A DNA stretch of 64,000 nucleotides from positions 21,284,001 through 21,348,000 of the forward strand of contig CM055613.1 of assembly GCA_029379385.1 (NCBI GenBank), written 5' to 3'. The position numbers and the translations under genes were made by a program. Within the stretch, counting starts at the first letter, position 1. Each line of letters starts with the position of its first letter. The notes under the pieces were generated by a model. That model saw nothing but the letters and a program-made list of their open reading frames with translations. It was not told where the DNA came from and searched no databases. The DNA comes from Quillaja saponaria. Lineage: Eukaryota; Streptophyta; Magnoliopsida; Fabales; Quillajaceae. Positions 19,105-30,242 of this stretch are shown one piece after another.

Positions 19105-20710
19105 TGATGAGTTGTCAGTGTCACCAAATTAAAACCTAACTAACTATATTTGTATAGTAAGTAGGGTATTGATCCCACAGAGAAACAATTGAGTTAATCA
19201 GATTCAACTCAAGCAAGTAGTTCTTATTTAATAAAGTTGAACCAAAGCAAAAGAGCACAAAAAGTTCAAGTATAAGTCCGAAGCCAAATATTATAATGAG
19301 CAATAAAAGTAAATCAAACTAATGCAAGAAAATATAAAACAAAACAAATGTATAGAAATGAATGGAGTTCTGAAACAGGTTGTGATGATAATATGCTATA
19401 AATATGCAAACTAACAAATATGTACTCAAAACAACAAAGTATATAATTGAGGTGTTGATTTTTGATCCAAACTAAATTAAAATAGCTAAGCAAGCAAGAA
19501 AAACAAGAGAATTAAATTCTAAATGTAAAAAATAATTTTCGGTAGAAATTTACTAAACTAAGCTAACAACCAAAGATTTATAAGGCTTAACTGCAAAGAA
19601 GTTTTTGCCAAGATTCATGAGCTATTATTAATCATTGAAAACAAAATAAATACCAGTCTGAATATACACATATGTATGCAAATCAACCATGGAAAAAAGT
19701 CTCTCCTACCTATTCTTTCCTCTTTGTTAATAAGGTCAAGCGGAATAACTAACACTAATCACATAATAAAAAGCGTTATGGATTTAATTACGTAAAAGCA
19801 TTACGAACTAGATAGGTGCAATTGATTCTACACAATCAGCATTAACTTAATCTAGATCAGATTTTTCAAGCAACACTTAAATAAACTCATATTTAATTCA
19901 AATGCTACTTTTACTACTCATGTTAATTAACCATGCAAAGACATTAATTAATTAACTAGCATCAAATTACATGTATCAATCTATCATGTGTATATCATAA
20001 CAAACTAAAACACATAATCATTAAGCAATTAACCAAGAAAAACATGAATACTTGCATTTGTGTATAACATCAGATTTCCACTTAAAAACAGATTCTCATA
20101 GTAGCTTCATAAGTCAAGGCTACTTACCTTTTGCAATTGAACACAAACTTAAGCTAGCATCATCATTAGTTGAAAAGAAAATATTCTATTCATTGTTGAA
20201 TTTTGAGAAAAAAGAAGAAGAAAAGTGCATGTAAAGGTACTTCTCAATCAGACCTATGCGTCCCCTATTTATAGAGTATAGGGGTGGCAAAGACTCAAAC
20301 AAGAAGTAGTCTTTTCAGTAAATAGCTAATTCCTTAATTAGATTTGCACTTCCAATTCTATCCAAATTTTGAATATTCTAATATGATTTTGTGATCGTCT
20401 TTCAATCCTAATCCCAATAAAATTCCTTGCCAAAGTTTGATTCCTCATGCAGAAATCCTTTATTGCCACTAGGATTCCAAGTCCAATTAGGATGTGCACT
20501 TCATCAACTTATAGATTTGTCTCAATGTACTCATTCTAGTCCTTAGCTACATTACATGCTTAAATGCTTCATTTACCTCCATTTTACTTTTTTTGTCTAC
20601 AAAGCACAGTTTTACACAAAACAAGATAAGCAAACTAAAGTAAGACATAAACATATGCATAATAAACTAAGAATAGGGTACTAAAAAGATAGAATAATAT
20701 CAGTGTATCA
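19105..20710 (-). repeat. family-C LTR, complete copy
   Basis: On the minus strand it starts TGATACACTGATATTATTC and ends CTGACAACTCATCA, about 1606 bp. A TATA-like box occurs at 20265-20275 (plus strand CTATTTATAGAG). Blocks shared with the plus-strand copies include CTTATCTTGTTTTGTG, CTATTAAGTAGG-type words and GATGATGCTAGCTTAAG. It is the longest copy of this LTR in the window and sets the family's reference length. Confidence 0.85.
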
Positions 20711-22059
20711 AATTCCCTGACACTTAGTACTTGTACATCCTCGAGCAAGGAAAAGACAAAGTTGAAACTAACAATGTTCAAAATCAAAAACTGAAAAATT
20801 GGAAAAGAAATGAAACCTAAGAATTAGAAAACAAAAAGCAAGCAATAAATGAAGACCTTCTAAGCACTCAACTCCGCATCTAATCTCCCAACAATCTTAA
20901 AGAGTATAAGCATTATAAGCAATAATAAATCATGAATTTAAGCACTTAAACAAATGTTTATGGCTTAAAGTGTTTAAACTCAAATTCAATCAATGTTATG
21001 ATCTACCATAAGCTTGCTCTTCAATCTCATCTCCACTACTAAAGTATCACATGCATAACATGAATCAAAAGGTCTTTATTCAAGGTCGTAATAGGGCTAA
21101 GCTTATAGGTAAGAAAAATGTTAAACCAAAGAAACTAGTAGAGCATAAAAAGATAATGAACTCAATAGCAAATTAACTTAATGTTCACGAATTCATCATA
21201 GGAAATTAAGCACAAATACCGAGCTTCCTTTGATTTCAAATTCCCACAACATGATATTACTTAAAAACAAAAGGGAGCACTTTCTTTCTTCCTTTTCCAC
21301 CTTATACACATTTGGTCACAACTTCTTTTTTCCATAAACAACTTGGAATTGTTCTTCTCTTTTCTTCATAACCAAATGGTACAGTTCACAATCACTTCCC
21401 ATCATATAACAACTTTTCTCTTGAATTCCAATGTTCATAATAAGGTACACATGCTCTACTATTCCTTAGCTAGGACAAAGGGAACATATGAAAGGTTTAG
21501 GTTCACAAACATGGGTTAAGAGAAAAATGATAAATAAGCTCAAAATTGGCTCACTAGCGAATCATCATGAATGCTCAAAAGCTCACAAAGGTAAAATAAT
21601 TACTAAGTCTGCATGACAAGCTTTCAAAGTTAATCTTTAAACCAAGTAAGCTCAAAATTGCAAGTTAACTAATTCATTTAGTTTATCTCACTATAATACA
21701 CATATTCTCATCGACTCTTGGGAGATCAAAAGACAAAGCTATACAATTAAGGTTTTACATGCAAAAGAAAAGGAAACACACATAGATGCATGAAATAAAA
21801 ACAAAACATACCAAAAACAAAAAGAAACACTAAATCCCCCCCCCCCCCCTCTCCACACTAAAACACTACATTATCTTCAATTTAGACATCAAAGTAAGAA
21901 AGAGAAGAAGAAAAATCATGCATGTACTAAAATAAAAGACAAAAAGAAAAGAGAAAGAGAAAGAGAAAGAAAAAAGAAAATCTGGTTTGCATTTTTCTTT
22001 TTTGTTGGGTTGCCTCCCAATTAACGTCTTTGTTTAATTAATGTCTTCGACTCAACTCC
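20711..22059 (-). other. element C 3' untranslated region
   Basis: No gene is visible. The minus strand has a G tract at 21836-21849 (14 bases), comparable to the internal polypurine-like tracts of A and element 2, and a GAAAGA-type microsatellite at 21951-21976 (plus strand). The final tract before the LTR reads GTGTCAGGGAATT on the minus strand, a weak polypurine site. The rest is AT-rich and carries repeated AACAAAA-type words. Confidence 0.6.
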
Positions 22060-22490
22060 ACGCTCATTAATCTAATGAAGGTTTGGCCAAGTCAACCTCC
22101 TCCACAACCACTTCCTTAAAATCTTCATAGAAAGGCTTCAACCGTTGCCCATTCACATTGAACACTTTGTTTGTTTCTAAGCTTTGAATTTCAACTGCAC
22201 CATGAGGAAAGATATTAGTAACAACAAAGGGTCCAATCTATCAAAAATGTAACTTACCTGGAAAGAGCTTTAATCATGAATGAAACAATATAACTTTTTG
22301 CCCCATTTGAAATCATTTTGTTGTAGAATGTCTTAGTCTTTTCCTTGTAAATCCTTGCATTATTGTAGGCATCATTCCTTATCTCCTCCAACTCTTACAA
22401 TTGTAACTTCCAATGATGTCCAATAGCGTCTAAGTTCATATTGTATTGTTTAATGGCCCAAAAAGCACGATGCTCAAGTTCTACTGGTAG
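22060..22490 (-). pseudogene. element C integrase C-terminus, decayed
   Basis: The minus-strand frame reads LPVELEHRAFWAIKQYNMNLDAIGHHWKLQL, stop, ELEEIRNDAYNNARIYKEKTKTFYNKMI (about 22490-22300), then after a shift VNGQRLKPFYEDFKEVVVEEVDLAKP (about 22175-22080). This tail is typical of Athila/Tat integrases, and parallels 5128-5500 in element A. The catalytic core is not present; the sequence stops at the chromovirus LTR boundary near 22515. Confidence 0.85.
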
Positions 22491-22515
22491 TCCTATAAGC
22501 CTATGTTGTGAAACA

Positions 22516-23025
22516 TGTGAAATGATGACTTTATATACAAGTACATTTGTGTACTATTTATCTAAGACTTGAATTTGGTTACATAAGCTTAACTGATGAT
22601 ATGTGTTGAGTGCTGCTAGTACCCTCAGGGTACGTTGTTTGTTCACTGAGTCCTTGTGACTCACTTTTCTCTGTTGTTTTTTTTAGTATCAGAAAAACAT
22701 AGTTCGCTGCATCAAGATTTGTTACTTGTCAACATTGCTGCAGCAAGGTATATCTCGGAATCACACACTTAAAGTTGATCACTTAAAGTTGATAGGATGA
22801 CATTTTCCGCCACCTAGGGCATTGTGCATTATTGTGTATTTTGAATTACTGTGGTGGTTTGATGTGTTGTTAGGAGTAGAGCTCTATTATACATTGTGAT
22901 ATGTAAACAGGTTATTTATAGGTATGTTCCTCTTTAAGGGGAATGTCTATCGAATTTTCAGTAAATATTTTATGTTTAATAATAGGTTCATGGTTTTATT
23001 TTAAGTCAGTAAAGTTTATCCTTGT
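22516..23025 (+). repeat. chromovirus B 3' LTR, right part
   Basis: Its last 130 bp repeat the start of the 11087 copy (TGATATGTAAACAGGTTATT at 22897). The preceding part (22540-22896) contains TTCACTGAGTCCTTGTGACTCAC, a motif often seen in Tekay-type LTRs. The LTR breaks off at about 23025 without its terminal GTGTGACA. Confidence 0.65.
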
Positions 23026-24795
23026 TACTTCAAATTTAGCTAATCCTCAAAGTTTCACTTAATTCTAATGCTCGGTTTGTGTTTTGTCAATTTTCTTTGC
23101 TTTCTCTCTCTTTCGTCCTACTACTCTCACGGTTTCACTTTCTAATTATCTTTAACTTTCTCTTGATCATGCTTTAATCCTATCTATAAGCCTAGATTAG
23201 TTTTAGTCTCTATTATCTTATACTATATTCGTAATCACATAATTACCCATCTTATCCCTTGCATTTCAAGCCCATGCATGGAACTTGTTTATATAACAAG
23301 TCATTCCCTCTTGACTATGAGTTCTTCCTAAATCATCATTGTATGTCTTGAATGCATACTTGCCACTTTGCTTCTCCCCATCACACCACCTAAGCCCTTC
23401 ATGCAACATCCTTCCCCCATTTTCAGCCACATCACCATGTACATGCTACCAATCACCTCTATTATTACACATCACTTTTTTCTCTTTCCAATTAGAAAAC
23501 ACCTAGCTGCCTTACATACCTAGCTAGCTGGCCACTCATCACTTCTTACCCATAAATGAACATTCTCCTTTGCTTGCCACCTCACTCTTCCTCCATGTGC
23601 CACCTTGCATTTCCATGCAAGTCATTCTCCAAAACCATGGACTAATGCCATGGTTTTGAAGGGACATTATTACACTCATTTAGTGCACATTAAATGCTAA
23701 TATTCTCCTATCCTCTTATGATGACACCTAGCACCACTTTACACATCACATTTCCTCCTTATGCCACCTATATACTTCCACACAAGCCCTTCAAAACGAT
23801 GGTTTCTTAGGACATCATAATTTCCTAATAAGTGCTCTTGTCTCTCCTATTAACGCCAATTTAACCGAAAATTCACTCCTATCCCCTCAATTTCCATTCT
23901 TTCCATTTTAGTTCTCCATTTCCTAATTTTCAATTTAATCATCCATATCACCTATTTAAACTTTTAATTTATACCTTTTTATCATACATTGGACTTATAG
24001 TAGACAATTATAATCTCAACTAACTTATTTGTATTCCTTTCCTTTACCATCCTAATGTGTGAGCAAAGTTATGATTTTACCCTCTCAAGTCCTACATGCA
24101 TATTCCTTCTCAAAGTTTATACTATCACAAATTTTGAATTTCCATGACATTCACACAAAGCATACAAAATTTAACGTACACAATCAATTAGCAAATATGA
24201 TAAATATTTAGAAATATATACATGTCTATTATTTTGGCCAACAAACGGAATTGGATTTCCTTTTTCCTAGAGGAAGTTATACTCAATTTACTAAGGTAAG
24301 GTCAGAGTTGGCAAAATCCTGCGTTTCACAGAATTTTGTGCAACTTCAAGGAATAAAATGTATTGATATAGATATCCAAAAATTACAAATGATATACTAT
24401 TAGAAATCTACATGTGTCTAGTATTTAATAAATTTTATAGAACTAGATTTTGAATTTTCTAGGGGGAGATATGATTGTAAGAGTGAACACTGGTCCAAAC
24501 CCCAAGTTTGGATAGTTTTCACATTTCTAACTCACTAGTGTTTTCTATCTTTTCTAATTGTTTCTATCTTTTCACATTGCCCAAACATAAAAAATATCTC
24601 TTCATTAACAACCTTACCACGTAAGGTATAATTTGTAATACTTGACATGCAATGGTTTAGTAGAAAACCTGTGCAAACAAACTTATCAAGTATAGAGTAC
24701 TCATTCATCTAAACTTGATGCCTCACACACTGAGAGGCATACTAAGGTAAGTCTTTACTGCACACACCCTTTCATTCTATGTGTGGGATGTTACA
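23026..24795 (-). repeat. probable LTR of an unknown element, minus strand
   Basis: No gene is visible in 1.77 kb. The minus strand begins TGTAACATCCCACA at 24795, a start common to Tekay-type LTRs. The stretch contains a tandem-like pair of blocks (about 23530-23690 and 23700-23850) with TGCCACCT...AAGCC/TTC...AAAAC-ATGG words, and a perfect 11-bp hairpin at 23630-23658. The left end is not defined and no second copy is in the window, so the LTR call is tentative. Confidence 0.4.
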
Positions 24796-25794
24796 CGCAG
24801 AGCCATAGAAAGTCACACTGCAGCACCCTCATGTGTTTTTGAAGACTCCTATTTCAATTGAACTAGGAGCAAAAGTTCTATAAATAAAAGTGAAGTCTAG
24901 TTTTGAGATGTATCAGAGCTTGTGATAAAGAGTGCTAAGGAGCTAAAGGGAGAGCCAAAGCTGTGACAACTTCTAGTTTCTATTCCATTCTTGTTATTTT
25001 CTATTTACTTGTAGTGGCTATGTCTTTATTTTGTGTGTTTTTAGTAGTTATAAGGAGTAGTCGTATTCTAGGGTTATGATTGAACTCACATGTAGCTGAT
25101 TGATGTGCTTAAGTAAAATAGATTGCTGAAAATTATATAAAGGATGGTTGATTACGCAATTTGTGTGATTAAAGAAAAGAAAAGGAACAGCTATAGCCTT
25201 AAATGAAAAGGAATCCTCTGCCACAATCAAGAACTAAAAGGTTGATTCGCCACACTCTTAGAAAGAGGAATGAAAGTGATAAGAATCAGGTGTAATTTTG
25301 CCACTAAACAAGAATTTGTTTAGATAAGAAATAAGAAAATTACAGTAAGCAATTATGATAATATTCAGAAAAAACTAATTAGTTTAAGAGATAGGAATAT
25401 ACTAGACACCATCAGTAACCATGAGATTGGCTCTTAATAAGTTTGTCTTAGAATAATTCTCATAGTAATATAGGGAAATATATATTTGCTAAACAGAAGA
25501 ATATGCTAGTAATTGATTAAGAAATCTGGTTTAATATTAAGCTATTGCATAAATTGAATTGAGTGTTTAGTTAATTAGGTGTAGTGTGAGGGATTTTATG
25601 AACCTAGGCTTAGTTTTAATATCTTTTTATAAATTGCTTAAAATCTTTAAATTTACTTGTGCTTGATTAGAGTTAGGTTGCGTAGTATTGGTATTTAACA
25701 TTAGAAGGTAAATTATTCCTCGTGGGAACGATGTTTATTTACTCTATATTACTTGAGGACAATATGTGTACTTGCTCAGGTAAAATCCGTATTA
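24796..25794 (+). repeat. 5' LTR of Athila element 2, 5'-truncated
   Basis: From GCAGCACCCTCATG to TCCGTATTA the sequence matches the D-type LTR (compare 12340-13238). Shared blocks are CTATAAATAAA (TATA-like, about 24879), GAGCTCGTGATAGAGAGTGCTAAGG-type words and TAGTAATTGATTAAGAAATC. About 285 bp at 25100-25385 are foreign. The primer site follows directly. Confidence 0.75.
25100..25385 (-). mobile_element. short inserted module shared with 29590-29855
   Basis: Inside the Athila LTR, about 270 bp beginning TGATGTGCTTAAGTAAAATAG replace the normal LTR sequence. The reverse complement matches 29590-29855, including TTGATTGTGGC, AGAGGATTCCTT, TTTCTTATCTAAACAA and GCAATCTATTTTACTT. I do not recognise the family. 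The module has a TGATGTGC end but no clear partner terminal repeat at this site. Confidence 0.6.
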
Positions 25795-25800
25795 AGTTTT

Positions 25801-25818
25801 TGGTGTTGTTGCGGGGGA
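25801..25818 (+). promoter_or_regulatory. primer binding site of element 2, tRNA-Asp type
   Basis: TGGTGTTGTTGCGGGGGA matches the Athila primer site TGGCGCCGTTGCCGGGGA at 14 of 18 positions and follows the LTR end by six bases. Confidence 0.75.
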
Positions 25819-25904
25819 ATAAATTTGTTTTGTTTTGTTAAAATCATTATAAGCTTACTTAATTCTAATTTAAGTTCTTTTGATTTCAGGTGTTATTGAC
25901 ACAA

Positions 25905-27300
25905 GTACAACATATTATAGACTTGGAACTATTACCATACAATCCCGAGATCGAACGAATGCTCAGAAAGTTAAGAAAGAATTACGACACTCTAATGCAA
26001 TGGCTGGTGATCAAAAAGCTCATGAAACCAAGGCTTTGCGGGATTATGTTGTCCCACTTTTGCAAGGCTTCCACTCTACTATACAAAGACCAACCATTGC
26101 TCCTAATAATTATGAGATCAAATTGGGCACAATCCAGATGATCCAATCCACCACAGGCTTTTTCCTTTCTCACTCCAAGATAAGGCAAAAAGTTGGTTGT
26201 ATTCATTACCTCAACACTCCATCACCACTTGGCCAGACATGGCATAAAAGTTTATGGCCAAATTCTTTCCTCTCACCAAAATCGCCAAGCTAAGGAGTGA
26301 AATCACATCATTGCTTCAACAAGATCAAGAGTCTCTTTATGAGGCATAAGAGAGATATAGAGACTTGATGAGAAAGTGCCCATATCATCAAATTCCAATG
26401 TGACTGCAATTGCATTCTTTTTTATAATGGCTTAACCAAACTAGAACAACAATTGATGCTGCCACTGGAGGTGCTTTGATGGGTAAGTCTATAGATGAAG
26501 CCTAAGATCTTTTGGAGGAGATGACCTCAAATTCTTATCAATGGCCATTTGAAAGGCTAACATCCCACAGAGTTGCTTGGATTCATGAACTTGATGCCCT
26601 TACTACCTTAACGGTACAGGTGGTTGGTTGACAAAGGTTTGATAATTTTGGGGTGCAACAACATTCCAAAGCCATTGTTATGGTTTGTGAAGGTCATACT
26701 ATAGACCAATGCCCAAACGCTAAAGCTGCTCAATATGTCTAGAATTTAAATTGCCAAAATAACCCTTATTCCAACATATAATCCGAGGTGGAGAAACCAA
26801 CCAAACTTTGGTTGGAATAATTAAGATGCACAAGCTGCAAGACCTAATCCACCACCTGGATTTTCAAGTTCCACAAAGGCAAGCAGCCTCCTTGAGAACA
26901 TTGGAGACACAAATTGGGCAGCTAGCCAATGCTTTGACTAATAGGCCTTATGGTGCCCTTCCTAGTGATATTGAGAAAAACCTAAGGAAGGAGGGTAAGG
27001 GTGGCAAGGCAATCACTCTTAGGAGTGGGAAGAAGTTAGAGGAGTAGAAAAAGAAAATAGAAGATAATGAAGCTCCTAAATCTCCTACTAAAGAAAAATT
27101 GCCTATTGAAATTATGGAAGAGAAGAAGGAAACGAAGGTAATTGCTAAACCTCAACAAATAAATCCTCATCTTCCATTCCCACAAAGGTTCCACAAACAG
27201 AACCTTGATAAGCAATACCAGAAATTTTTGGATGTGTTCAAGAAGCTCCATATAAACATTCCCTTTGCTGAAGCTCTTGAACAAAATGCCAAGCTATGCA
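25905..27300 (+). pseudogene. element 2 gag, decayed
   Basis: The open stretch 25880-26293 reads TTYYRLGTITIQSRDRTNAQKVKKELRHSNAMAGDQ then ALRDYVVPLLQGFHSTIQRPTIAPNNYEIK. A deletion joins IQMIQS to GFFLSHSKIRQ, and the frame shifts to SLQDKAKSWLYSLPQHSITTWPDMA (about 26170-26245). Further blocks are FPLTKIAKLRSEITSLLQQDQESLYEA, DAATGGALMGKSIDEA and TSNSYQWPFERL (about 26445-26560). SLRTLETQIGQLANALTNRPYGALPSDIEKNLRKEGKGGKAITLRSGKKLEE is open from 26890 to 27047. Stops occur at 26347, 26401, 26503 and 26629. Confidence 0.8.
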
Positions 27301-27735
27301 AAATTCATGAAAGACATTTTCTTGAAAAAGAGGAAGCTTAGTGATCATGAAACAGTTGCACTTACTTAAGAGTGCAGTGTCTTACTTCAAAAGAAGCTAC
27401 CACCTAAATTGAAAGATCCAGATAGTTTCACTATTCCTTATATCATAGGCACACAACATTTTGGTAAGGCACTTTGTGACTTAGGAGCTAGCATAAATTT
27501 AATGCCCCAATCAATTTACCAAAATCTGGGAATAGGTGAAGTAAAACCTACTTCAGTAACTCTACAATTAGCTAATAGATCAATTATATACCCTAGGAGA
27601 ATTGTAGAGAATGTTATAGTTAAGGTGGCCACATTGATCATCTCGGTTGATTTTATAGTTCTCGATATGGAAAAGGACCTGAAGGCATCTATTATACTAG
27701 GAAGACCTTTTCTAGCTATTGGTAGATAATAAACA
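27099..27735 (+). pseudogene. element 2 protease region, decayed
   Basis: HLPFPQRFHKQNLDKQYQKFLDVFKKLHINIPFAEALEQNAKLCKIHERHF (about 27165-27320) precedes a frameshift. ALT, stop, ECSVLLQKKLPPKLKDPDSFTIPYIIGTQHFGKALCDLGASINLMPQS (about 27358-27513) includes the D-L-G-A active site, and SVTLQLANRSIIYPRRIVENVIVKV then [27 protein letters not shown] end at 27726. The 106-codon run 27409-27729 is the best-preserved coding part of the element. Compared with 3190-3440 the domain is complete. Confidence 0.85.
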
Positions 27736-28225
27736 TTACTGCTTTCTAGATGGTTATTCAGGGTATAATTAAATTTCTATTGCCCCAGTAGACCAAGAAA
27801 AAACCACAGTTACTTGCCCCTATGTATGGCACCTATGCCTTTAAGAAGGATGCCTTTTGGTCTATGCAATGCCCTGCCCACCTTTCAAAGTTGCATGATG
27901 GCCATCTTCACCGATATGATGAATGTCTCCTTAATTGAACTCATGTGCTTAAAGGATGTGAAGAGACCGACCAACTTGGTCTTAAATTGGGAGAACCATT
28001 TCATGGTACAAGAGAGTATAGTTCTAGGCCATAAGGTGTCTAGCAAGGGAATTGAGGTAGATAGAAACTATAGAAAAGCTACCTCCACCTAGTTCAATAA
28101 AAGGAATAAGAAGCTTTCTAAGCCATGTCGGCTTCTATAGGAGATTCATTAAAGACTTTTCAAAAATATCCAAACTACTTTGTAATCTCCTAGAAAAAGA
28201 CAACCCATTCAATTTTCATGATAGA
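27736..28225 (+). pseudogene. element 2 reverse transcriptase, N-terminal half and catalytic box missing
   Basis: The sequence jumps from the protease end directly to HYCFLDGYSGYN (about 27735-27770), so about 600 bp of RT start are deleted compared with element A. RRMPFGLCNALPTFQSCMMAIFTDMM (27843-27920) is followed at once by LIELMCLKDVKRPTNLVLNWENHFMVQESIVLGHKVSSKGIEV. The DD catalytic box that should separate these blocks is absent, as in element A. The thumb block continues in another frame through SFLSHVGFYRRFIKDFSKISK near 28110-28170. Confidence 0.8.
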
Positions 28226-28660
28226 TTGATATTTGCCCCAATAATTGTAACTCCAAATTGGAACCTACCCTTTGAGTCAATGTGTGATGCTAGCAACTTT
28301 GCGGTAGGACCAGTTTTAGGGAAAAGAAAAAAAAAAGAATATTTCATTATATATTATGCTAGCAAGACTTTAAATGGTGCTCAGTTAAACTATACTACAA
28401 TTGAAAAAGAACTTTTAGCTGTAGTCTTTGCTTTTGATAGGTTTCAATCTTATTTAATCAGAACTTCAATCAGTGTTTTTACTTACCACTCTGTTATTAA
28501 GTATTTGATTGACAAAAATGATACAAAGTCGAGATTGATAAGGTGGATCTTGTTACTACAATAATTCAACTTGGAGATTAGAGACCGAAAGGGCTCTGAA
28601 AATCAAGTAGCTGATCACTTATCAAGGCTGGAAGGAGAATAAAGTTGCTGAACCCATTAT
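28226..28660 (+). pseudogene. element 2 RNase H, mostly open
   Basis: The 112-codon open stretch 28226-28564 reads FAPIIVTPNWNLPFESMCDASNFAVGPVLGKRKKKEYFIIYYASKTLNGAQLNYTTIEKELLAVVFAFDRFQSYLI. It keeps the first catalytic Asp (CDAS) and the Glu in EKELLAVVFA. After a stop at 28562 the frame continues FNLEIRDRKGSENQVADHLSRLE to about 28637. This is the domain missing from element A. The A run at 28325-28339 has extra adenines, giving KRKKKE. Confidence 0.85.
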
Positions 28661-28870
28661 CATAAATGAAACCTTCCCGGATGAACAACTCTTACATGTT
28701 GTTCATAAACAGTTGCCCTAGTATGTTGACTCTATCAACTATCTAGCTACTAATGTCTTTCCTCCTCAATTAAACTTCTCAACAAAAGAAAAAGTTTTTA
28801 CATGATATTATATTTTTTGTTTGGGATGACCCTTTTCTTGTTTAAGTATTATGCTGATTAGATATTAAGA
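28660..28870 (+). pseudogene. element 2 integrase leader
   Basis: Blocks VAEPIIINETFPDEQLLHVVHKQLP, DSINYLATNVFPPQLNFSTK and ILYFLFGMTLFLV are the usual lead-in to the Athila integrase zinc domain. The lead-in breaks off near LDIKKVR at about 28870, where the unrelated insertion starts. Confidence 0.7.
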
Positions 28871-29855
28871 AGGTGAGGTAGAGAGCATACTCAATCATTG
28901 TTGATGTGCGGAACCACATATGGAGATTCAAGAATTTACATTTGAAAAGAGAAATTGTTATCCTGACCAGCTTATGGTCCTATTTAGAATTAGTTCTGGA
29001 AATTCATACCAAAGAATTAGAGGATTCCTTATCATTCAAGGCTGTAGATGTACATCACTGCTTGTTGGACTAGCTGAATGGATGTGGTAAGAAGTGTAGG
29101 TAAGTTCAAAGTTCTTTGTTAGGGCTTAACTATTCTTGAAAGTATCCATGAGTAATCAATTTTAAAACAATCACACAAGAATGGATCCTTATATTGAGAA
29201 GTCTTGTTTTTACCAAATTGTGTGAACTCAACTGCATATATCTAATACCATGGTGACTCGTGTTTTCTTCATCAACCTTGGTACTTGGATAGTTTGGAAC
29301 TTGGCAAATAGATTCTTTTTCATCATCATCCACATAGTCATCATTTATCAGATCCTTTTCAATCTCACTCTATAAATAATCAATTTTCTGGAAGTCATCA
29401 CTACATAAATGTGGATCAACATGACAAGTCAAAAGTAAGCCTTTATTAGTATTGAAATTGAGTCACTTATACTTGGAGGGTTGTTCCAAGGTAGTCAAAA
29501 TGTCTAATTTAATTTTGTGTTTTCCTATGCTTTGAGGGTTGTTCCGAGGCTTATAAAACTCATTGTATCCAACCATGCTGGATAGTTTTTTGCTCAATAT
29601 TATCACAATTGCATAGTGTAATTTTTCTTATTTCTTATCTAAACAAGTTCTTGTTTAGTGGTGAAATTAAACATGATTCTTATCGCTGTTCATTCTTCTT
29701 TCTAAGAGCTTGGTGAATCAACCTTGTTGTTCTTGATTGTGGCGGAGGATTCCTTATTATTCAAGGCTAACAAGTGTTCTTTTCTTTTCTTTATATCACT
29801 CAAAATTCGTATGTTGTATAATTTCCAGCAATCTATTTTACTTGGGCACATCAAC
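28870..29855 (+). mobile_element. unidentified insertion of about 985 bp in element 2 integrase
   Basis: The integrase frame stops at about 28870 and resumes at about 29856 (CHALKYGGHFGKRQTVAKVLQ), so the intervening DNA is foreign. It is AT-rich and has no recognisable protein. TGATGTGC at 28904-28911 and GCACATCA at 29847-29854 form a possible 8-bp inverted end pair. The right-hand 265 bp (29590-29855) are also present at 25100-25385. It could be a non-autonomous transposon, or two separate insertions. Confidence 0.5.
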
Positions 29856-30242
29856 TGTCATGCTTTGAAGTATGGAGGTCACTTTGGAAAGAGACAAACA
29901 GTTGCAAAAGTGCTCCAATCATATTTTTATTGGCTTTCATTATTTAAGGACACTAATGAATTTGTTTCCAAATGTGACAAGTGCCAGAGGATGTTCAACA
30001 TATCTAGGAAGAATGAGATGCCACTTAACAACATACTTGAATATGGGGGATGGACTTCATCTTCTTGTACATAAATACATCCTTGTTGCTGTGGTCTATA
30101 TGTCTCCAAGTGGGTTGAAGCCATTGCTATGCTAACCAATGATTCTAAAGTCTTAACTAAATTCTTGAAATAGAACATCTTCACACACTGAGCAATTATT
30201 AGTGATGGAGGGTCTCACTTTTGCAACAAAACAAGTAGGAGC
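29856..30242 (+). pseudogene. element 2 integrase, zinc domain and core start
   Basis: HALKYGGHFGKRQTVAKVLQSYFYWLSLFKDTNEFVSKCDKCQRMFNISRKNEMPLNNILE (about 29860-30045) holds the zinc-binding H-H-C-C order with CDKCQ. The core then loses frame: the first catalytic Asp segment is disrupted near 30046-30070, YILVAV-VYMSPSGLKP is readable, followed by TNDSKV and AIISDGGSHFCNK (second Asp, about 30190-30228). The LTR piece starts at 30243. Confidence 0.8.

Larger units (their letters stand above)
19105..22515 (-). mobile_element. Athila/Tat-like element C, 3' part, nested in chromovirus LTR
   Basis: Read on the minus strand this has the integrase C-terminus (22490-22060), a long 3' untranslated region with a 14-G tract, and a complete LTR (20710-19105). 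It is truncated at its 5' side in the integrase. Its insertion separates the two halves of the chromovirus 3' LTR. The LTR belongs to a family (family C) present in at least five other places in the window (40105, 40911, 46074, 51345, 53641). Confidence 0.8.
11087..23025 (+). mobile_element. Tekay/Del-type chromovirus (element B), interrupted twice
   Basis: The element has a 5'-truncated LTR (11087-11338), a tRNA-Met primer site, gag with a CCHC knuckle, protease, RT, RNase H, integrase and a decayed chromodomain-like tail, then a 3' LTR. Element D (11902-14726) splits the gag and element C (19105-22515) splits the 3' LTR. The gene order and tail identify a chromovirus of the Tekay/Del type. 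All frames are broken. The LTR copies are 11087-11225 and 22897-23025 over their shared part. Confidence 0.8.

Noticed and set aside
19105..20710. A protein-coding locus at 20052-20234
   Set aside because: The open stretch is inside a family-C LTR and is not conserved in the other LTR copies.
21836..21849. A 14-C run as an assembly or sequencing artefact
   Set aside because: The minus-strand G tract corresponds to G-rich tracts at the same place in two other Athila-type elements, so it is probably genuine, although its length may be miscalled.
25880..26293. A 137-codon gene starting at 25880
   Set aside because: It is an Athila gag start (compare 1540 and 60375) whose end is a frameshift, not a separate gene.
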